This document shows, piece by piece, positions 6,412 to 13,730 of a stretch of 16,265 nt of DNA. How positions within the stretch are numbered: position 1 is the stretch's first letter; each line of letters starts with the position of its first letter. Made by a program: the position numbers and the translations under genes. The DNA comes from PALSA-243 sp036268375. GTDB lineage: Bacteria > Acidobacteriota > Terriglobia > Bryobacterales > Bryobacteraceae. The notes below the pieces were generated by a model, which was not told the origin of the DNA, did no database searches, and saw only the letters and a program-made list of their open reading frames with translations. The stretch lies in assembly GCA_036268375.1 (NCBI GenBank), contig DATAUH010000632.1, forward strand, positions 1 to 16,265, written 5' to 3'.

Positions 6412-7188
6412 ATGGCCGAAAACTTGATGGATTTGACGGGCCGCGTGGCGGTCGTGATGGGTGGCACTTCGGGATTGGGCCGCAGGCTGGCGGTGGGTTT
6501 GGCTCGCGCCGGCGCCGACGTGATCCCGACCGGACGGCGCGAGCAGATGGTCGACGAGGCGTGCAAGGAAGTGGAAGCGACCGGCCGCGCCTCATTGCGG
6601 ACAGTCTGCGATATCGCCTCGCGCACTTCGATCGACTCCTTTCGCGACGCGGTGATGGCCAAGTTCGGACAGGTGGATATCCTCATCAATGCCGCGGGAC
6701 AGATCTTCCGTAAACCGACGCGCGATATTACCGAACAGGAATGGAACAACCTTTTCGACGTCAATTTGACCGGCATGCTTCGGTCGTGCCAGTCGTTTTA
6801 TGAGGCGCTGGCGGCAAACAAGCGCGGCCGGATCGTCAATATTGCGTCGCTCAATTCGTTTGTGTCTCTGGTGCAGGTAGCGGCCTACGCGGCGTCGAAG
6901 GCGGGCGTGCTCGCGTTGACGCGCAGCCTGGCGGTGGAGTGGGCGCGTGAGGGCATCAACGTAAATGCAATCGCCCCGGGCGTGTTCCGCACCGATCTGA
7001 ACGCCGCGCTGCTCGATGGCACCGAACGCGGCAAAGAATTGCGCATGCGCACGCCGATGGGACGCTTTGGACAATCGGACGAGCTGACTGGCGCGGCAAT
7101 TCTGCTGTCATCGGACGCAGCGAGCTATATCACCGGCCAATCCATCGCCGTCGATGGCGGATTCCTGGCTTCCGGCGTAAATCAGTAG
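6412..7188 (+). CDS. SDR-family oxidoreductase (gluconate 5-dehydrogenase/KduD-like)
   Basis: A 258-aa classical short-chain dehydrogenase/reductase. The Rossmann cofactor loop is GGTSGLG at 17-23, NAAG lies at 93-96, and the active site is S146 (NIASLNS), Y159 and K163 (YAASK). The C-terminal AVDGGF tail is typical. An Arg at 42-43 after beta2 is compatible with NADP(H), but cofactor preference is uncertain. Proteins of this type reduce or oxidise keto-sugar acids, for example 5-keto-gluconate or 2-deoxy-gluconate 3-ketone. It follows the kinase by 6 bp with AAAGGA as ribosome binding site, so both are probably co-transcribed and act in one sugar-acid pathway. Confidence 0.87.
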   Translation: MAENLMDLTGRVAVVMGGTSGLGRRLAVGLARAGADVIPTGRREQMVDEACKEVEATGRASLRTVCDIASRTSIDSFRDAVMAKFGQVDILINAAGQIFRKPTRDITEQEWNNLFDVNLTGMLRSCQSFYEALAANKRGRIVNIASLNSFVSLVQVAAYAASKAGVLALTRSLAVEWAREGINVNAIAPGVFRTDLNAALLDGTERGKELRMRTPMGRFGQSDELTGAAILLSSDAASYITGQSIAVDGGFLASGVNQ

Positions 7189-7209
7189 CGATTCACCTTA
7201 CGATAAAGA

Positions 7210-7270
7210 GCAACTATTAGGTTGCATTTAGACCTGCGATCAGATAATATGCAACCAGGAGGTTGTATTT
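7210..7270 (+). promoter_or_regulatory. Duplicated ArsR-type operator over promoter and RBS
   Basis: Two 20-bp copies (7210-7229 and 7251-7270) match at 16 of 20 positions, and each contains GCAAC...GTTG symmetry. The second is nearly a full palindrome, ATGCAACC-AGGA-GGTTGTAT (7249-7268). The copies are 41 bp apart, about four helical turns. A likely -10, GATAAT (7243-7248), lies between them; the -35 region (GTTGCA, 7221-7226, 16-nt spacer) is inside copy 1. The AGGAGG ribosome binding site (7257-7262) is the centre of copy 2. This fits repression by the ArsR protein encoded second in the operon. Confidence 0.68.
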
Positions 7271-7274
7271 CTGG

Positions 7275-7757
7275 ATGTCGACAGATCGCATAGAAAAATC
7301 GGTCTTGCTGCGCGCCTCGCGCGAGCGGGTGTGGCGCGCGGTGAGCGATGCGGGCGAATTCGGAACCTGGTTCGGAGTTAAGTTCGAAGGCCAATTCGCT
7401 CCCGGCGCTCAGATGCGCGGGGTGATCGCGCCGTCGCACGTGAATCCGGCGCAGGATAAGGCACAGCAGCCGTACGCCAATTTGCCTTTTGAAATTGTGA
7501 TCGAAGAGATCAAACCACAAACGCTGTTCTCGTTTCGCTGGCATCCCTATGCGGTGGATCCCCAGAAAGATTTCTCCGCCGAGCCCAGTACGCTAGTAGT
7601 CTTCGAGTTGAAGGACTCCGAAGGCGGGATTCTGCTGAAAATTACCGAGTCGGGCTTCGATAAGATTCCGCTCGATCGGCGCGCGAAGGCATTCAGCGCC
7701 AACGAGAGCGGGTGGGCGATGCAGGCCGAAACGATCGCGATCTACCTTAAACAATGA
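7275..7757 (+). CDS. SRPBCC/AHSA1-domain protein
   Basis: A 160-aa protein with the START/SRPBCC fold typical of the AHSA1 family. It opens DRIEKSVLLRASRERVWRAV (about 4-23), has a TWFG motif at about 31-34, and contains IEEIKPQTLFSFRWHPY and a final amphipathic helix (GWAMQAETIAIYL). Such proteins bind hydrophobic ligands in a deep cavity; the ligand here is unknown. ATG 7275 follows AGGAGG (7257-7262) at 12 nt. An in-frame TTG at 7263 directly abuts the ribosome binding site and is rejected as the start. The stop overlaps the ArsR start (ATGA), so translation is coupled. SRPBCC-ArsR pairs of this order are common in soil bacteria. Confidence 0.88.
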   Translation: MSTDRIEKSVLLRASRERVWRAVSDAGEFGTWFGVKFEGQFAPGAQMRGVIAPSHVNPAQDKAQQPYANLPFEIVIEEIKPQTLFSFRWHPYAVDPQKDFSAEPSTLVVFELKDSEGGILLKITESGFDKIPLDRRAKAFSANESGWAMQAETIAIYLKQ

Positions 7758-8077
7758 CGACGGAAGTAAAGAACGCGGCGCCGCTATTTGCGGCATTGGG
7801 AGACGAGACACGGCTCGCGCTTGTCTCGCGGCTGTCCCGCGGCGGCCCGGCATCGATCGCGACGCTGGCCGAGGGCTCCGATCTTACGCGCCAGGCGATC
7901 GCCAAGCATCTGGGCGTGATGGAAAAGGCCCGCCTGATTCGCCGGGAACGGCGGGGCCGCGAAAGCGTGTGCCGTCTGGATACGCAGCGACTGGCGCAAG
8001 CTCGCAAAAGCCTGGAAGCAATCTCGCGCCAATGGGACGCTTCGCTTGCGCGTCTGAAGGCCTTCGTAGAAGAGTAA
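7754..8077 (+). CDS. ArsR-family transcription regulator
   Basis: A 107-aa winged helix-turn-helix protein of standard ArsR size. It contains PLFAALGDETRLALVSRLS (about 10-28), then the recognition segment LTRQAIAKHLGVMEKARLI (about 48-66) and the wing RRERRGRESVCRL. No Cys cluster of metal-sensing ArsR proteins is present; the single Cys lies in the wing. It is therefore more likely a non-metal regulator, as expected for the subgroup paired with SRPBCC proteins. It overlaps the preceding gene by 4 bp (ATGA) and probably autoregulates through the duplicated palindrome at 7210-7270. Confidence 0.92.
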   Translation: MTTEVKNAAPLFAALGDETRLALVSRLSRGGPASIATLAEGSDLTRQAIAKHLGVMEKARLIRRERRGRESVCRLDTQRLAQARKSLEAISRQWDASLARLKAFVEE

Positions 8078-8104
8078 GCGCGCCGTTCTTAGACGGCTAC
8101 GCCA

Positions 8105-8120
8105 TTGACGAATGCGTCAA
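8105..8120. promoter_or_regulatory. Small inverted repeat upstream of the oxidoreductase
   Basis: TTGACG-AATG-CGTCAA is a perfect 6-bp inverted repeat 68 bp before the oxidoreductase start. A possible -10, TACAAT (8164-8169), lies downstream with a poor -35 (TTCGGA, 8140-8145). The repeat could be an operator. A 5-bp GCCGT/ACGGC hairpin at 8082-8097 just after the ArsR stop may be a weak terminator. Confidence 0.35.
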
Positions 8121-8187
8121 CTCACACGCCAAACCGCGCTTCGGACGCTCGGTTTCGGTTTGCTACAATCGCGTCGAGGAAGTTCAC

Positions 8188-9579
8188 ATGCAGCAGGATA
8201 ACGATCTCACGCGGCGCGATTTACTGAAGACCGCCAGCGTAGCCGCAATTGCTACAGGCCCTCTCATCCAGACGTCTAAGGCCGCCAGCGACCAAGTCCG
8301 TTACGGCTTAATCGGCAGCGGCAGCCGCGGCAATTACCTGTTGAAGCACTTGAAAGAGATTGAAACCGGCCGCTGCATGGCGCTCTGCGACATACAGCCG
8401 AAGCAACTGGAAAACGGCGTCGCCACCATTGGGAACAATCCCACCCAGTACTCGGATTATCGCCAGATGCTGGACCGCAAGGATCTCGATGCGATCTTCG
8501 TGATCACGCCGCTCTTCACACACTTCGGCATCACCAAAGACGTGCTGCAGTCGGGCCGCCATGTCTTCTGCGAAAAATGCCTGGTGTTTAAGCCGGAAGA
8601 GGTGCACGCGCTGCGGAGGTTGGCTACCGAGCATCCCAAGCAGATATTGCAAACCGGCCTGCAGCGGCGCTACAGCGGCTTCTATCAGACGGTGAAGCAG
8701 ATGGTGGACAAAGGCATCCTGGGCAACGTTCATCACATTCACGCGCAATGGCACCGCAACATGATCAACCACCCGAGTTCGCTTTGGACGATGAAGCCGG
8801 GTGGCGAATCGAATATCAACAACTGGCGCCTTTATCGCTCCATGTCCGGCGGATTGACTGCGGAGCTGATGTCGCACCAGGTGGATATTTCAGACTGGAT
8901 GATGGGTTCATCGCCCGAGTTTGTAATGGGGCTCGGCAGTCTGGATGTGTTGAAGGACGGCCGCAACGTCTTCGACAACATTCAATTGATCTTCAAATAT
9001 CCGGGCGGCCAGAAGCTGACTTACTCCGCCATCAGCACGAGCCAGTTTTTGCCCTATTTCAACGCCTCGCGGCCAGAGATGGGCGAAATTATCATGGGTA
9101 CCGAGGGGACCATCGAAATCACCGTCGGCGACGACAAGAATTCCGCTATTGCCTGGTGGTACCGGGAACCGCCAAAAACGGCAACTGTCGGCGCCCCCAA
9201 GAAGGAAGACCACTTCGTCGCGGGCGCAACCATGGTGGCTGCTGGCGCCGGATCGGTCGGCCCGATTCCGCTGATGACCTCCGACATGAATATCAGCGCG
9301 GACGATGGTTTCTTCAGCCGCGAGGCGAAGTTTGCGCGCCGCTGGCTATACCAGAAGGGCATTTGGATGCAGGAAGAGCCCGTAAATCCGGTCGACACGG
9401 AACTGCGCAGCTTTTTCCAGAACTGCCGCGACGGCCAGAAGCCGCACGCGGATCTCGAAGTGGGAATGGGCGACGCGATCGCTGTCATCCTGGCCAATCA
9501 GGCGATGGACGAAGGCCGCAAGGTCTACTTCAACGAGATCGACAAACCAAATCTTGTGGCTTCGCGCAAGACTCTCTAG
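8188..9579 (+). CDS. Tat-exported Gfo/Idh/MocA-family oxidoreductase
   Basis: A 463-aa protein from ATG 8188, behind GAGGAAG (8176-8182). The N-terminus carries a twin-arginine signal (TRRDLLKTASVAAIATGP, Arg 9-10), so it should be exported folded. Mature residues from about 36 form the Rossmann domain (YGLIGSGSRGNY, 39-50), which binds NAD(P). The C-terminal domain includes GGLTAELMSHQVDISDWM (221-238), with H230 at the usual catalytic position. The conserved EKP motif reads EKC (129-131), keeping the Lys but replacing Pro. Such proteins dehydrogenate sugars or inositols; the substrate is unknown. An in-frame upstream start at 7969 would run through the ArsR gene and remove the signal peptide, so it was rejected. 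The gene is convergent with the amidohydrolase, with 20 bp between. Confidence 0.92.
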   Translation: MQQDNDLTRRDLLKTASVAAIATGPLIQTSKAASDQVRYGLIGSGSRGNYLLKHLKEIETGRCMALCDIQPKQLENGVATIGNNPTQYSDYRQMLDRKDLDAIFVITPLFTHFGITKDVLQSGRHVFCEKCLVFKPEEVHALRRLATEHPKQILQTGLQRRYSGFYQTVKQMVDKGILGNVHHIHAQWHRNMINHPSSLWTMKPGGESNINNWRLYRSMSGGLTAELMSHQVDISDWMMGSSPEFVMGLGSLDVLKDGRNVFDNIQLIFKYPGGQKLTYSAISTSQFLPYFNASRPEMGEIIMGTEGTIEITVGDDKNSAIAWWYREPPKTATVGAPKKEDHFVAGATMVAAGAGSVGPIPLMTSDMNISADDGFFSREAKFARRWLYQKGIWMQEEPVNPVDTELRSFFQNCRDGQKPHADLEVGMGDAIAVILANQAMDEGRKVYFNEIDKPNLVASRKTL

Positions 9580-9599
9580 GTTGGCGCGGCCGTGACAAC

Positions 9600-10811
9600 T
9601 TAGTGCGCGGGCGGCGGCGCAACGTTTTTGTATACTTTGCCCGCGCGCATCACGAACACCACGCGCCGTACTGCTGTAATATCCGTCAGCGGATCGCCTG
9701 CAACCGCGACCAGATCGGCCTGCATGCCAGGAGCAATCGCGCCGATCTCCTTGCCTAATCCCAAAGAATCGGCCGAGACGGAGGTTGCGCTCATGATTGC
9801 GTCCATCGGCTTCTCTCCCGCGTCCTTCACACGATAGATGAACTCTTCGGCGTTGCGTCCGTGCGCGCCGGCTACGGCATCAGTTCCGAAGGAAATCTTC
9901 ACATGTTTCGCGCGCGCTCGGCGAATGACGTCTTCGGTGGGAGGAATGCCTTTGCGTAAACTCGCCACGTTGTCCTCGGTGAAGGAGTACGCGTCCAGAT
10001 TCTCCAGATAGTTGTGGAGCACCAGCAGATTCGGATCGAAAAACGTGCCCCGCTTGACCATCAGGTCGAGGGTCTCGTCCTTCAAAAACGTGCCGTGCTC
10101 GATCGACGTGCATCCCGCGAGCACGGCGGCCCGGGCGCCTTCGTCGCCAATGGCGTGCACCACGGAGCGCATCCCCTGCGCCGTGGCTTCGCCGCACACG
10201 GCCTGAATCTGCTCATCGGTCATGCTCTGTGCGCCGCCCGCGCCCAGGCCCGAGGTCGCGAACAGTTTGATTACGTCAGCGCCGTCCGACTTGTTCTTGC
10301 GGACCATCTCTTGTAATTCAGGAACGGTCCATTGATGTGGCTCCGCGCCGCGGCCGCCGCGCGCACCTTGAATTTGAATCAGCGATGTGAGCACGCGCGG
10401 CCCGGGAATGACGCCTTCGTTGATGTGGTCACGTACCGGCTTATCCGCGAGATTTCCGACGCTCTGCACGCTGGTGAAACCGCCCTGAAGCGTCATCCAC
10501 GCATCTGCCTCCGTATAGAGAGCCATGTCTTCTGGCTTGCCGCCGCCAGCCACGGATTTATGGTTAGCATCCATGTGCCAGTTCAGGTGAACGTGGGTAT
10601 CGATCCACCCGGGCATGACTGTCATCGCGCCCAACTCGTAATCGGCCTTTGCGGCGGCGGGCGAAACGGACAATATCCGGCCGTTTTCGATCACAATCTG
10701 CTGATCGTGGAGGACGCCGCCGCGTCCATCTAGAACCGTGCCGGCGTGAATGACGACGCGCGTCTGCGCAGCCGCGGCAGCAGCTAAGAAGAGCAACATG
10801 ATCGGACGCAT
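9600..10811 (-). CDS. Exported amidohydrolase-family metal hydrolase
   Basis: A 403-aa protein of the amidohydrolase superfamily, imidazolonepropionase/Xaa-Pro-dipeptidase-like branch. A short signal peptide (RPIMLLFLAAAAAAQ) suggests export. Metal ligands are visible: the HxH pair H73/H75 in DTHVHLNW, K182 in VIKLFATSG (expected carboxylated Lys bridging two zincs), H219 (VVHAIG), H239 (IEHGTF) and D311 (SFGTDAV). The composite urease-like beta-sandwich is formed by both ends (AGTVLDGRGG and GMQADLVAVAGDP). Substrates in this group include peptides and cyclic amides; none can be named here. ATG 10811 is chosen because a frame extension further upstream is antisense-phase reading of the aquaporin gene. 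It lies 38 bp downstream of aqpZ on the same strand. Confidence 0.9.
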   Translation of the reverse strand: MRPIMLLFLAAAAAAQTRVVIHAGTVLDGRGGVLHDQQIVIENGRILSVSPAAAKADYELGAMTVMPGWIDTHVHLNWHMDANHKSVAGGGKPEDMALYTEADAWMTLQGGFTSVQSVGNLADKPVRDHINEGVIPGPRVLTSLIQIQGARGGRGAEPHQWTVPELQEMVRKNKSDGADVIKLFATSGLGAGGAQSMTDEQIQAVCGEATAQGMRSVVHAIGDEGARAAVLAGCTSIEHGTFLKDETLDLMVKRGTFFDPNLLVLHNYLENLDAYSFTEDNVASLRKGIPPTEDVIRRARAKHVKISFGTDAVAGAHGRNAEEFIYRVKDAGEKPMDAIMSATSVSADSLGLGKEIGAIAPGMQADLVAVAGDPLTDITAVRRVVFVMRAGKVYKNVAPPPAH

Positions 10812-10849
10812 GAATTCGATTGTACGGCGATTCGAGGCGGCTGACGGAC

Positions 10850-11575
10850 TCAGGCGGCAGCGGCGCGTGACTGCTGCTGTTCCGGTTCCGCGGCCACCAT
10901 CGGGTAAGCAATGCCCGCGATCACCGCTCCGATGAGCGGCGCTACCCAAAATAGCCAGAGCTGCTCGACAGCCCAGCCACCAACAAAGATCGCCGGCCCG
11001 GTGCTGCGCGCCGGATTCACCGACAGGTTCGTTATGGGGATGCCAATCAGGTGGATTAGCGTCAACCCCAAGCCGATCGCGATCGGCGCAAAGCCGGACG
11101 GCGCACGGCGATCCGTCGCGCCCTGAATGATCATCAGGAACATAAACGTGAGAACGATCTCCGCTACCAAACACGCGACCATCGAATATTGTCCGGGGGA
11201 GTGTTCCGCATATCCATTCGAAGCGAATCCGCCCGCGAGCGAGAACCCGGCCTTACCGCTGGCGATGACGTATAACACGCCCGCGCCAGCAATTCCGCCC
11301 AGCAATTGCGCGATCACATAGCCGGGCAGTTCCGAAAACGGAAATCGCTTGCCGACGGCCAGCCCTAAAGACACGGCGGGATTGAGATGACAACCAGAGA
11401 TGTGGCCGATTGCATAAGCCATGGTCAATACGGTGAGTCCGAAGGCGAGCGCGACGCCGACGAATCCAATTCCGAGATTGGGAAACGCTGCATCGAGCAC
11501 AGCGGCTCCGCAACCTCCAAAGACAAGCCAGAACGTGCCGAGAAATTCGGCGGCTAATTTCTTTCCAAGTGGCAT
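10850..11575 (-). CDS. aqpZ: Aquaporin Z-like water channel
   Basis: A 241-aa inner-membrane protein of the MIP family with six hydrophobic helices. Both NPA boxes are intact (HLNPAVSLG, NPA at 65-67; SVNPARSTGPA, NPA at 187-189). The AqpZ selectivity filter is recognisable as F45, H175 in LTLIHLIGIP, and R190. The stretch GGWAVEQLWLFW (199-210) is also typical of AqpZ. The narrow filter with His and Phe indicates a water rather than a glycerol channel. ATG 11575 begins directly with the conserved MPLGKKLAAEFLGTFW. It is upstream of the amidohydrolase on the same strand and could be co-transcribed with it, although no functional link is evident. Confidence 0.95.
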   Translation of the reverse strand: MPLGKKLAAEFLGTFWLVFGGCGAAVLDAAFPNLGIGFVGVALAFGLTVLTMAYAIGHISGCHLNPAVSLGLAVGKRFPFSELPGYVIAQLLGGIAGAGVLYVIASGKAGFSLAGGFASNGYAEHSPGQYSMVACLVAEIVLTFMFLMIIQGATDRRAPSGFAPIAIGLGLTLIHLIGIPITNLSVNPARSTGPAIFVGGWAVEQLWLFWVAPLIGAVIAGIAYPMVAAEPEQQQSRAAAA

Positions 11576-12115
11576 AGGAAGGACCTTTCTGGCCTACCAG
11601 TATGCTCCTAATCGCATGTCGACGGCGTTACGTGGTCGCGCTTTTTTGATCCATGCACACTGGAGTTCGGACAATAACTTAAATCGTAGCGCTATCGTAA
11701 CTCAACTTGTTAACCTCCAAATCGAACATTAAGAAGATCAGGTGCATACCGCCGCGTCTTAATCCGCTTCTCGATTCTCCGGCCTCTTACGCCGGCGCTC
11801 ACACTATTACCGGCGGAGCTACGGTGGACGCACAAGACATTCTGACGCAAGCCGACTTTCTCTGTGACTACTATTCCCGAACCTTCGACGCTCGCTCTAC
11901 TATCGGTCGCTTTGTTGCTGGGATGTCTCGCGCCTATTGGGCGGTGTCTGCGCACTCGGACCCAGTAAGTTCGTGGGCGCGTAGCCAGATAGTTTGCGCT
12001 CTCATCCAACGGTTCTCAGTAAGTATCTGCGCAGACAGTCAGAGAATTCCCTTAGTTACCAATCGCAGTACACACATTACCTGCGTAAGGCTTGTGGAGG
12101 AGGTCGAGAGACCGT
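11576..12115. other. Long intergenic region without a convincing gene
   Basis: About 540 bp separate the aqpZ start from the leader ORF at 12116. A plus-strand frame is open from 11707 into the following gene, but its first 146 residues are rich in Cys, Ser and Arg with no recognisable domain or start signal, so I treat it as non-coding. Visible elements are a TAGCGCTA palindrome near 11686-11693 and CCGGC/GCCGG repeats near 11779-11816. No clear promoter was found for aqpZ. A small RNA or regulatory leader is possible but not shown. Confidence 0.45.
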
Positions 12116-12145
12116 ATGATCAGAGTACGGCTGAACACGAGTTAA
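12116..12145 (+). CDS. Nine-codon leader ORF overlapping the next start
   Basis: ATG 12116 opens a frame encoding MIRVRLNTS and ends with TAA at 12143-12145, sharing its last A with the ATG of the next gene (TAATG). A GGAGGAGG run (12097-12104) lies about 11 nt upstream, while the downstream gene has no good ribosome binding site of its own. This suggests that ribosomes load on the leader and re-initiate. It is a prediction, and the ORF is short enough to be chance. Confidence 0.35.
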   Translation: MIRVRLNTS

Positions 12146-12672
12146 TGACTTTATTTCTTGCACTTCTGATTGCTCAAACACTGGCGGCGGTACTCTTAGT
12201 GGCTTTTCTAGTTCGCCGGCTCTCTCTCAGGACCGGTCTGCCGGTCACTTCGGAGTGGCTGGAGGATCTCTCGCTTGATCGTTATCAGCCTATGCTGCGC
12301 ATGGGCGATCCCGGAGATCTCCAGATTCTGCGACAACAGCCCGGCTTCACTTGGCGTAGGGTGTTCAAATTTAGAATGCAGCGCGCACAGCTTGTCCGAG
12401 GTTACCTCAGAAGTCTGGACACGGATTTTGCCCGTGTATGCGCCGCGATTCACATCATGTTGCTTCAATCGCCACAGGATCGGCCGGATTGCATGCGGTC
12501 ACTGTTCCGGCAACAGATCGTTTTCACGTGCTCTTTGCTCATTGTCCGCATGCGCCTCTGGCTATATAGCTGGGGCGTGGGCGTCGTGGATGTCGCACAC
12601 CTTGTAAAGCGTTTTTATTTCATGCAGATGGAGTTGTGCAGCCTTACTTCCATATGCCGCGCGTCGGCATGA
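12145..12672 (+). CDS. Membrane-anchored hypothetical protein
   Basis: A 175-aa protein from ATG 12145 with an N-terminal hydrophobic segment (TLFLALLIAQTLAAVLLVAFLV, residues 2-23) that should anchor it in the membrane. A mostly helical basic domain follows: WLEDLSLDRYQPMLRM at about 38-53, QPGFTWRRVFKFRMQRAQ at about 65-82, RGYLRSLDTDFARVCAAIH at about 85-103, and a moderately hydrophobic stretch at about 126-148. The layout resembles an uncharacterised family I associate with Acidobacteria, but I cannot name it or give a function. The start is favoured over the longer in-frame reading because the recognisable protein begins here. It is convergent with the VWFA gene, with 9 bp between, and overlaps a leader ORF by one base. 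Confidence 0.7.
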   Translation: MTLFLALLIAQTLAAVLLVAFLVRRLSLRTGLPVTSEWLEDLSLDRYQPMLRMGDPGDLQILRQQPGFTWRRVFKFRMQRAQLVRGYLRSLDTDFARVCAAIHIMLLQSPQDRPDCMRSLFRQQIVFTCSLLIVRMRLWLYSWGVGVVDVAHLVKRFYFMQMELCSLTSICRASA

Positions 12673-12681
12673 ATTCCTGAA

Positions 12682-13671
12682 CTACTGCGCGGCTGAAGGC
12701 GCGTAGTAGCCTTGCCGCCAGTGTAGCTTCAGCGTCGGGAATGAGGCCGGTTGATTCACTGTGATTTCAACCTTGTGATATTTCCCGTCTCGTTTTTGAT
12801 CAGCCGGATAGTAGCCCAAGACATACTGATTACGCAGTTCGATCGCGATTCGTGAAGCCACACTGGGCAGATCGCTGGATACAGAGGCTGCGTACGCGCG
12901 CCCACCAGTCTGGGTCGCGATCTCCGAAAGCAGGCGCGGCCCTGAGACTTCTTCCTTGGTAAGCGCAATTGAAGCTAACGGATCGAAAACGCCCATGGCA
13001 TAGATCTCCACATCGGCCTCTCGCACAAGAGCCTCGATCTGAGCGGGCGTGTAGCTGCTGTGATTGTCGCCGCCATCGGAAATCATCACGATGGCCTTGC
13101 GCGAGTTTTTCGCTTTTTTCATTTCGGCGAGCGAAAATTTCACCGCGTCCAGCAGCGCAGTCAGACCGCCCGGTTGGACATTCTGGAACGCGCTTTGGAT
13201 CTCCTGCATGTGGCTGGTAAACGGCGCTGCCAGGTTCACCTTGTCATTGAATTCGGCCAGGAAGGCTTCGTCGCCAGCGGTAAGCGTCTTCAGAAAGTGG
13301 ACTGCTGCATCACGCGCGGCGCTCATCTTATAGTCCATGCTGCCGCTGGTGTCGAAGACGAGGCCGATCGACAGGGGCACGTCTTCACCTGAAAAATGGG
13401 CGATCTTCTGCTCCACGCCGTCATCTAGAATCTTGAATTCGGTCTGCCGCAGGCCGAGCACAAAACGGTTCAGCTTATCCGTCACCGATACCGGTATCAC
13501 TACCAGATTCGAATCGGCGCGAAAGCTCGCTTGCGCCTCTTGTTCCTCGGCGGTCTTTTTGGCTCCGGCCGCATCGCTGGATTGTGCGTTAGCCGCGCCG
13601 CCCAACATCGCAGCCATTGTCATAGCACCCACCGCAAATGCAAATCGTGACCTGCGTCCTGCTGTGCCCAC
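12682..13671 (-). CDS. Secreted VWFA-domain protein (acidobacterial type)
   Basis: A 329-aa protein with a GTG start behind GGGAG. A signal peptide covers about residues 1-30 (basic RRSR, then AFAVGAMTMAAMLGGAANAQ). An N-terminal beta domain (about 50-95: NLVVIPVSVTDKLNRFVLGL) precedes a von Willebrand factor A domain (about 98-280). Its metal-ion-dependent adhesion site is intact: DTSGSM with D107, S109 and S111, then a Thr in GGLTALLDAV, then SDGGDNHS. The C-terminal beta strand region YVLGYYPADQKRDGKYHKVE and final LHWRQGYYAP are hallmarks of the 'VWFA-related Acidobacterial domain' family, which is multiplied in Solibacter-like genomes. Its role is unknown; protein-protein binding at the cell surface is inferred. 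It lies 59 bp downstream of selA on the same strand. Confidence 0.92.
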   Translation of the reverse strand: MGTAGRRSRFAFAVGAMTMAAMLGGAANAQSSDAAGAKKTAEEQEAQASFRADSNLVVIPVSVTDKLNRFVLGLRQTEFKILDDGVEQKIAHFSGEDVPLSIGLVFDTSGSMDYKMSAARDAAVHFLKTLTAGDEAFLAEFNDKVNLAAPFTSHMQEIQSAFQNVQPGGLTALLDAVKFSLAEMKKAKNSRKAIVMISDGGDNHSSYTPAQIEALVREADVEIYAMGVFDPLASIALTKEEVSGPRLLSEIATQTGGRAYAASVSSDLPSVASRIAIELRNQYVLGYYPADQKRDGKYHKVEITVNQPASFPTLKLHWRQGYYAPSAAQ

Positions 13672-13730
13672 CGCCTGCTCCCAAGCACTGTTGTAGCACG
13701 CGCGACAGACGGACCTGGAGGGTCGACGGG

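Noticed and set aside
8164..8169. TACAAT as -10 of the Tat oxidoreductase gene
   Set aside because: The implied start would fall on the Shine-Dalgarno itself and the -35 is poor, so it is mentioned only as a weak possibility.
7969..8187. N-terminal extension of the Gfo/Idh/MocA gene
   Set aside because: It overlaps the ArsR gene in another frame. ATG 8188 has a good ribosome binding site and starts directly with a Tat signal peptide.
10812..11174. N-terminal extension of the amidohydrolase frame
   Set aside because: It lies inside aqpZ in a shifted frame, while ATG 10811 begins a proper signal peptide.
11779..11816. CCGGC/GCCGG repeats in the long intergenic region, considered as an RNA structure
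   Set aside because: Short GC-rich palindromes of this type are expected by chance, and no promoter or terminator frames them.
11707..12144. First 146 codons of the open frame leading into the 12145 gene
   Set aside because: Composition is unlike protein-coding sequence here, no Shine-Dalgarno precedes 11707, and the recognisable protein starts at the membrane segment at 12145.
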